DNA from: an uncultured Pseudomonas sp.
GTDB taxonomy: Bacteria > Pseudomonadota > Gammaproteobacteria > Pseudomonadales > Pseudomonadaceae
DNA: 18,421 bases
Assembly: GCA_937863915.1 (NCBI GenBank)
Contig: CALMID010000416.1
Coordinates: 1-18,421, forward strand
Reading direction: 5' to 3'
This document shows positions 13,305 to 18,421 of this stretch, in pieces. Both the position numbers and the translations under genes were made by a program. The notes beneath the pieces are model-generated. The model was not told the origin of the DNA, made no database searches, and saw only the letters and a program-made list of their open reading frames with translations. Numbering within the stretch: the stretch's first letter is position 1; each line of letters begins with the position of its first letter.

Positions 13305-14771
13305 ATGCGCGAGACGCCGCCACTACCCGTCGACCTGTCGGGCATCCGCCTCGATCCCGTCGGTGGGCTGTCCCGCCAGCTGTACCGGGCGCTGCGCGAG
13401 CGCATCCTCGACGGCCGCCTGGCCCGCCGTGCGCGCCTGCCGGCCAGTCGTGATCTGGCGGCGCTGTTGGGCATTTCGCGCAACACCGTGACCCGCGCCT
13501 TCGACCAGCTCTACGCCGAGGGCTATATCGAGGGGCGGGTGGGTGCCGGCACCTTCGTCGCCGATCTGCGCGAGCCGCCGGCCGTCGCGCCCGCTTTGGC
13601 GTCAGGCCCGGAACCGGGGCCGGCCCTGCGCCTGCTTGCCGAGCACCGCCTCAATCCCCGGCCGGAGGGGCCGCCGCGGGCCTTCCGGGTCGGCGTGCCG
13701 GCCTTCGATCTGTTCCCCTTCGAGACCTGGGCGCGGCTCTCGGCGCGCTTCTGGCGGCGACCGCCGATGCACGTGCTGGGCTACGGCGACCCGGCCGGCG
13801 ACCGGCGCCTGCGCGAGCTGGTGGCGGCCTACCTGCGCAGCAGCCGGGGGCTGGCCTGCGAGCCGGAGCAGGTGCTGATCACCTGCGGCTCGCAGCAGGC
13901 CATCAGCCTGTGCGCCCAGCTGTTGCTGCAGCCGGGCGAGCGGGTGGCGGTGGAGAACCCCGGCTACCGCGCCGCCGGGCATGCCTTCGCCGTGGCCGGC
14001 GGCCAGCTGTGCGGCGTGCCGGTGGACGGTGAGGGGCTGGATACCGCCGCGCTGGAGCGTCTCGGCGCCTGCCGGCTGGCCTATGTCACGCCCTCGCACC
14101 AGTACCCCACTGGCGTCACCCTGTCGCTGGCGCGGCGCCTGGAGCTGCTGGCCTGGGCCGAGCGCCATGACGCCTGGGTGATCGAGGACGACTACGACGG
14201 CGAGTACCGCTATCGCGGCGTACCCCTGGCGCCGCTGGCCTCACTCGATCGCCAGGGCCGGGTGCTCTATGTCGGCACCTTCTGCAAGATCGCCTTTCCC
14301 GCCCTGCGCCTGGGCTACCTGGTGCTGCCGAAGGCCCTGGTCGAACCCTTCGCCCAGCGCCGCGCGCTGGACATGCGCCACTCCGAGATCGGCACCCAGG
14401 CGGTGATGGCCGAGTTCATCGCCGCCGGGCATTTCCAGCGCCACGTGCGGCGCATGCGCGAGGCTGCGCGCAGTCGCCGCGACGCCCTGCTGCAGGGCTG
14501 GCCGCAGGTGCCGGGCTGCGCGCCGCTGCCAATGGTTGAGGCCGGCCTGCACCTGAGCGTGCCGGTGGAGAGCCTGGCCCGCGAGCGCGAACTGATTGCC
14601 CAGGCGGCGGCAGTCGGAGTGGAGATCAATGCGTTGAGCGGTTACTGGCTGCCGGACAGCGCCACGCCGGAGGACGACCGCGCCGGTCTGGTACTGGGCT
14701 TTGCCGCGGTGCCCGAGGCGCAGATCCTTGAAGCGCTGCAGCGATTGCGTGGTGGCTGGGGCGTGGACTAG
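13305..14771 (+). CDS. MocR/PdxR-type regulator: GntR DNA-binding domain fused to PLP aminotransferase-like domain
   Basis: The 488-residue fusion has a GntR winged helix (about 21-87: LSRQLYRALRERILDGRLA, ISRNTVTRAFDQLYAEGYI, GAGTFVA) and a fold-type I aminotransferase-like domain (about 125-485). PLP contacts are visible: TPSHQYPTG (262-270), the Asp motif VIEDDYDGEYRY (292-303), and the Schiff-base Lys K328 in GTFCKIAFPALRLGY. Most relatives have Ser just before that Lys; here it is Cys. Members use bound PLP to sense pyridoxal or amino compounds and often control the divergent gene, here paiB. ATG 13305 is chosen over TTG 13302; the ribosome site (AAGAG) is weak. Confidence 0.9.
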   Translation: MRETPPLPVDLSGIRLDPVGGLSRQLYRALRERILDGRLARRARLPASRDLAALLGISRNTVTRAFDQLYAEGYIEGRVGAGTFVADLREPPAVAPALASGPEPGPALRLLAEHRLNPRPEGPPRAFRVGVPAFDLFPFETWARLSARFWRRPPMHVLGYGDPAGDRRLRELVAAYLRSSRGLACEPEQVLITCGSQQAISLCAQLLLQPGERVAVENPGYRAAGHAFAVAGGQLCGVPVDGEGLDTAALERLGACRLAYVTPSHQYPTGVTLSLARRLELLAWAERHDAWVIEDDYDGEYRYRGVPLAPLASLDRQGRVLYVGTFCKIAFPALRLGYLVLPKALVEPFAQRRALDMRHSEIGTQAVMAEFIAAGHFQRHVRRMREAARSRRDALLQGWPQVPGCAPLPMVEAGLHLSVPVESLARERELIAQAAAVGVEINALSGYWLPDSATPEDDRAGLVLGFAAVPEAQILEALQRLRGGWGVD

Positions 14772-14773
14772 GC

Positions 14774-14805
14774 AAAAAAACGGGATGCGTTGGGGCGCAT
14801 CCCGT
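14774..14805 (-). terminator. Strong rho-independent terminator of the aspA operon
   Basis: A perfect 10-bp stem ACGGGATGCG / CGCATCCCGT (14780-14789 with 14796-14805) has a 6-base loop. On the minus strand it is followed by a run of T (complement of 14774-14780). It lies 40 bases after the small ORF behind aspA. On the plus strand there is no T run after the stem, so it mainly serves the minus strand although it begins just after the MocR stop. Confidence 0.85.
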
Positions 14806-14845
14806 GAAGATGAGGGTGGAGACCCCTCAGGCTGGTGAGTCGGTG

Positions 14846-15010
14846 TCAGTGCTTTTCCGGCGAGTTTTGCTCAGACCGTGCATTGTCCTGCTTGGCCTGG
14901 CTTTGCTTCGGCGCCGGAAGGTTGTCGTAAATGATCAGGAGCTGGCTGGGCCACACCCGGCGCGGCGGATGAATGGCGGCGAAACCCTGTGGTGTCTGTG
15001 ACTTGTTCAT
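14846..15010 (-). CDS. Small hypothetical protein downstream of aspA (54 residues)
   Basis: The ORF begins MNKSQTPQGFAAIHPPRRVW and continues PSQLLIIYDNLPAPKQSQ, ending in SPEKH. Its start is 3 bases after the aspA stop, with AAGGGG 6 bases before the ATG, and a strong terminator follows 40 bases after its stop; this argues that it is translated as the last gene of the aspA operon. It is hydrophilic with an aliphatic centre, basic overall, and has no signal peptide or Cys. I do not recognise a family and give no function. Confidence 0.6.
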   Translation of the reverse strand: MNKSQTPQGFAAIHPPRRVWPSQLLIIYDNLPAPKQSQAKQDNARSEQNSPEKH

Positions 15011-15013
15011 GTC

Positions 15014-16438
<1,425 letters not shown>

Positions 16439-16533
16439 GATGAGGTTAACTCTGTGGAATACGGCTGTTGCCGCGATGTGCCGTAGAGTAGGGGCTTGAG
16501 TCGGGATAAGGCCAATGCCGTTACTTGCTGGGG

Positions 16534-16550
16534 TATGCACGATCGGCATA
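16534..16550. promoter_or_regulatory. Candidate LysR-type binding site TATGC-N7-GCATA
   Basis: A 17-base inverted repeat (16534-16538 with 16546-16550) in the aspA/LysR divergent gap contains the T-N11-A form expected for LysR-type regulators. It lies about 80-100 bases upstream of each start, a fitting place to control both genes. Confidence 0.45.
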
Positions 16551-16631
16551 ATGTCGCTGTGACTCGGTATTCATGTCGCGCGTGCATAATTCTGAACGAG
16601 TTTAGAGCTGGAGCGGGGCAAAGGAGGATCG

Positions 16632-17543
16632 ATGAATCTGGAAACCAAGTGGCTGGAGGACTTCGTCACTCTGGCCGCCACCCGCAGCTTTTCCCAGGCG
16701 GCGCAGAAGCGCCACGTCACCCAGCCGGCGTTCAGCCGGCGCATCCGCAGCCTGGAATCGGCCCTCGGCCTGACCCTGGTCGACCGCAGCCACACGCCGG
16801 TGGAGCTGACCGAGGCCGGGCAGCTGTTTCTGGTCACCGCGCGCAACCTCAGCGAGCAGCTGGGCGAGGTGGTGCGTCACCTGCACAACCTCGAAGGCCA
16901 GCAGGGCGAGGTGCTGCAGATTGCCGCCGCGCATTCGCTGACCCTGGGTTTCTTTCCCGAATGGATTGCCCGCCTGCGCCGCGAGGGCCTGCCGCTCAAT
17001 ACCCGGCTGGTGGCCACCAACGTCGGTGAGGCGGTGCATTCGCTGCGCGAGGGCAGCTGCGACCTGATCCTCGCCTACTACGACCCGGATGCGGCGCTGC
17101 AACTGACGGCGGAGATATTTCCGTCGCTGCACCTGGGGGTGACCTCGATGCTGCCGGTGTGCGCGGTGACGGACGAGGGTGCGCCGTTGTTCGACCTCGA
17201 CAGCGGACAGAGCGTGCCGCTGCTGGCCTACAGTGCCGGGGCGTTTCTTGGACGTTCGGTCAATAGCCTGCTGCGCCAGCGCGGGCTACGCTCGACCACC
17301 GTGTATGAGACGGCCATGGCCGACAGCCTGAAAAGCATGGCGCTGCAGGGGCTGGGCGTGGCCTGGGTGCCGCGGCTGTCGGTGACCGCCGAGCTGGCCC
17401 GTGGCGAGCTGGTGGTCTGTGGTGACGAGCGCTGGCACTTGCCGCTGGAGATTCGCCTGTATCGCTGTGCGCTGGTGCGCAAGGCGGCGGTGCGCCTGCT
17501 CTGGCGCAAGCTGGAAGCGGGTCTGGGAGCGCCGGCGCTTTAG
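16632..17543 (+). CDS. LysR-family regulator related to HypT (YjiE)
   Basis: The 303-residue protein has an N-terminal winged helix (about 5-65: FVTLAATRSFSQAAQKRHV, TQPAFSRRIRSLESALGLTL, TPVELTEAG) and a periplasmic-binding-like effector domain (about 95-295). Its opening NLETKWLEDF, the phrase LQIAAAHSLTLGFFPEW, and MLPVCAVTDEGAPLFDL resemble E. coli HypT, a hypochlorite-responsive regulator activated by methionine oxidation, as I recall that sequence. Methionines are kept in ETAMADSLKSM, but the Met near the GRxxN motif is Leu (AFLGRSVN). AAGGAGG lies 4-5 bases before the ATG, a strong site. It is divergent from aspA and probably regulates it; the gene matches the PA5428 position in P. aeruginosa. 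Confidence 0.87.
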   Translation: MNLETKWLEDFVTLAATRSFSQAAQKRHVTQPAFSRRIRSLESALGLTLVDRSHTPVELTEAGQLFLVTARNLSEQLGEVVRHLHNLEGQQGEVLQIAAAHSLTLGFFPEWIARLRREGLPLNTRLVATNVGEAVHSLREGSCDLILAYYDPDAALQLTAEIFPSLHLGVTSMLPVCAVTDEGAPLFDLDSGQSVPLLAYSAGAFLGRSVNSLLRQRGLRSTTVYETAMADSLKSMALQGLGVAWVPRLSVTAELARGELVVCGDERWHLPLEIRLYRCALVRKAAVRLLWRKLEAGLGAPAL

Positions 17544-17570
17544 TCTACGCTGGTTGAGAGTGCTCATTAC

Positions 17571-17586
17571 CTGACGTGTCGGTCAG
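17571..17586. promoter_or_regulatory. Dyad CTGAC-N6-GTCAG upstream of the sensor gene
   Basis: Perfect 5-bp arms lie just before an AT-rich segment with TATTAT (17590-17595), a possible -10, and TTGACA (17597-17602), a possible -35 that lacks a matching -10. It may be an operator for the sensor gene, or the stem of a weak terminator for the LysR gene. Confidence 0.3.
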
Positions 17587-17642
17587 TGATATTATTTTGA
17601 CATCATTTTTCCGTCGTCACGGTCCAGGGTCCAGGAGTCATC

Positions 17643-18421
17643 GTGCCCAAGCAATCCCTCATCAGCCTTCGCCAGTGGATTTGGCGAGTCTTCGCGCAGA
17701 GCGCTCTGGTCCCCCTGCTGCTGGTGGAGACGGTTCTGATCGCGGTCTACCTGCTGACCAACAGCTCGATCCGCGATGCCCAGATCGAACACCTGCGTGA
17801 AACCGCCCTGTCTGACCTGCAGGCGTCGGCGGCGCTGGAGTCGCGCATCGTCGATGAGCAACTGGCCAAGGTCGACGCACTGACCAATCTGTACCGCAAC
17901 CTGACCGCGCAGGCGCTGGCCAAGCCGGCCACCGCGGTGCCCGGTAATCTCGCCCTGAGCGCCGATGGCGTGCGCTACACCCCGCGCGACGAGGGCGGCG
18001 CGGCGGTGTTCTACGCCAATGTCACGCCGCCGGAGAAGCAGGACCTGGGCAAGATCGCCCGCCTGGCTCCGCTGGAACCGCTGATGAAGGAGATCAAGGA
18101 TCAGCATTCCCTGGTGGCGGCGCTGTACTTCAACAGTTGGGACAGCCTCAACCATATCTACCCCTGGTTCCTCACCCCGGACCAGTACCCGCACGATATG
18201 GACATCCCCGACTACAACTTCTATTACCTGGCCGATGCCGAGCACAACCCTTCACGCGAGGTGGTGTGGACCGATGTCTACCTCGATCCCGCCGGGCAGG
18301 GCTGGATGATGTCGGCCATTGCGCCGGTCTACCGCGACACCTTCCTCGAAGGCGTGGTGGGCATCGACATCACCGTCGGCGGCATCCTCAAGGAAATCGG
18401 CCAGCTTTCCGTGCCCTGGAA
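17643..18421 (+). CDS. Membrane sensor protein with periplasmic dCACHE/PDC-like domain (N-terminal part)
   Basis: About 259 residues are present and the reading frame runs off the window. The start is GTG, with AGGAG (17633-17637) 5 bases before it. A basic N-terminus (PKQSLISLRQWIWR) leads into a membrane segment (about 19-37, SALVPLLLVETVLIAVYLL), followed by a helical stretch and a large extracytoplasmic domain. That domain carries Cache-type phrases: LVAALYFNSWDSLNHIYPWF, VVWTDVYLDPAGQGWMMS, IAPVYRDTFLEGVVGIDITV. The output module lies outside the window; relatives in Pseudomonas are histidine kinases or GGDEF proteins, and I cannot choose. The ligand is unknown; such domains often bind small organic acids or amines. 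Confidence 0.8.
   Translation, partial: MPKQSLISLRQWIWRVFAQSALVPLLLVETVLIAVYLLTNSSIRDAQIEHLRETALSDLQASAALESRIVDEQLAKVDALTNLYRNLTAQALAKPATAVPGNLALSADGVRYTPRDEGGAAVFYANVTPPEKQDLGKIARLAPLEPLMKEIKDQHSLVAALYFNSWDSLNHIYPWFLTPDQYPHDMDIPDYNFYYLADAEHNPSREVVWTDVYLDPAGQGWMMSAIAPVYRDTFLEGVVGIDITVGGILKEIGQLSVPW

Overview
The window is about 65% GC. Its gene content, codon use and dense packing point to a Pseudomonas chromosome (core rather than mobile DNA). Several neighbourhoods resemble Pseudomonas aeruginosa as I remember it: pycA-pycB, aspA beside a LysR regulator, and an acetylpolyamine amidohydrolase beside a PotF-like binding protein. I see no IS element, phage gene, CRISPR array, rRNA or tRNA. No stretch over 300 bases lacks a gene; the longest gap, between pycB and sbtA, is about 243 bases and looks structured.

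Layout. 1-1920 (+): the end of pycA and all of pycB, the two subunits of pyruvate carboxylase. 1921-2163: an intergenic leader with a terminator-like hairpin just before the next ribosome binding site. 2164-3409 (+): sbtA-sbtB, a sodium-dependent bicarbonate permease and its PII-like partner. 3467-4234 (+): an orphan periplasmic solute-binding protein. 4338-4778 (+): a two-CBS-domain protein. 4823-7009 (-): acetylpolyamine amidohydrolase followed by a polyamine-binding protein. 7181-8173 (-): type I asparaginase. 8321-9760 (-): sodium:alanine/glycine symporter. 9927-11457 (+), divergent: a helix-turn-helix regulator and a Cys-rich lipoprotein. 11446-13214 (-): PaiB-like protein and two GNAT acetyltransferases. 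13305-14771 (+), divergent: a MocR/PdxR-type regulator. 14846-16438 (-): aspA and a 54-residue small ORF. 16632-17543 (+), divergent: a HypT-like LysR regulator. 17643 to the end (+): a membrane sensor cut by the window edge.

Three themes link the genes. (1) Bicarbonate and anaplerosis: pyruvate carboxylase consumes bicarbonate and a bicarbonate importer follows it. (2) Polyamine acetylation: AphA/PotF can scavenge acetylated polyamines, and the PaiB + GNAT cluster resembles the Bacillus paiAB pair. (3) Small amino acids to C4 acids: asparaginase and aspartase give asparagine to aspartate to fumarate, and AlsT imports alanine or glycine.

The best candidates for something undescribed are the sbtA leader, where two mutually exclusive RNA pairings can be drawn, and the repeat-rich divergent region between alsT and the helix-turn-helix regulator. 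All family assignments come from reading motifs and from memory; no search was run.
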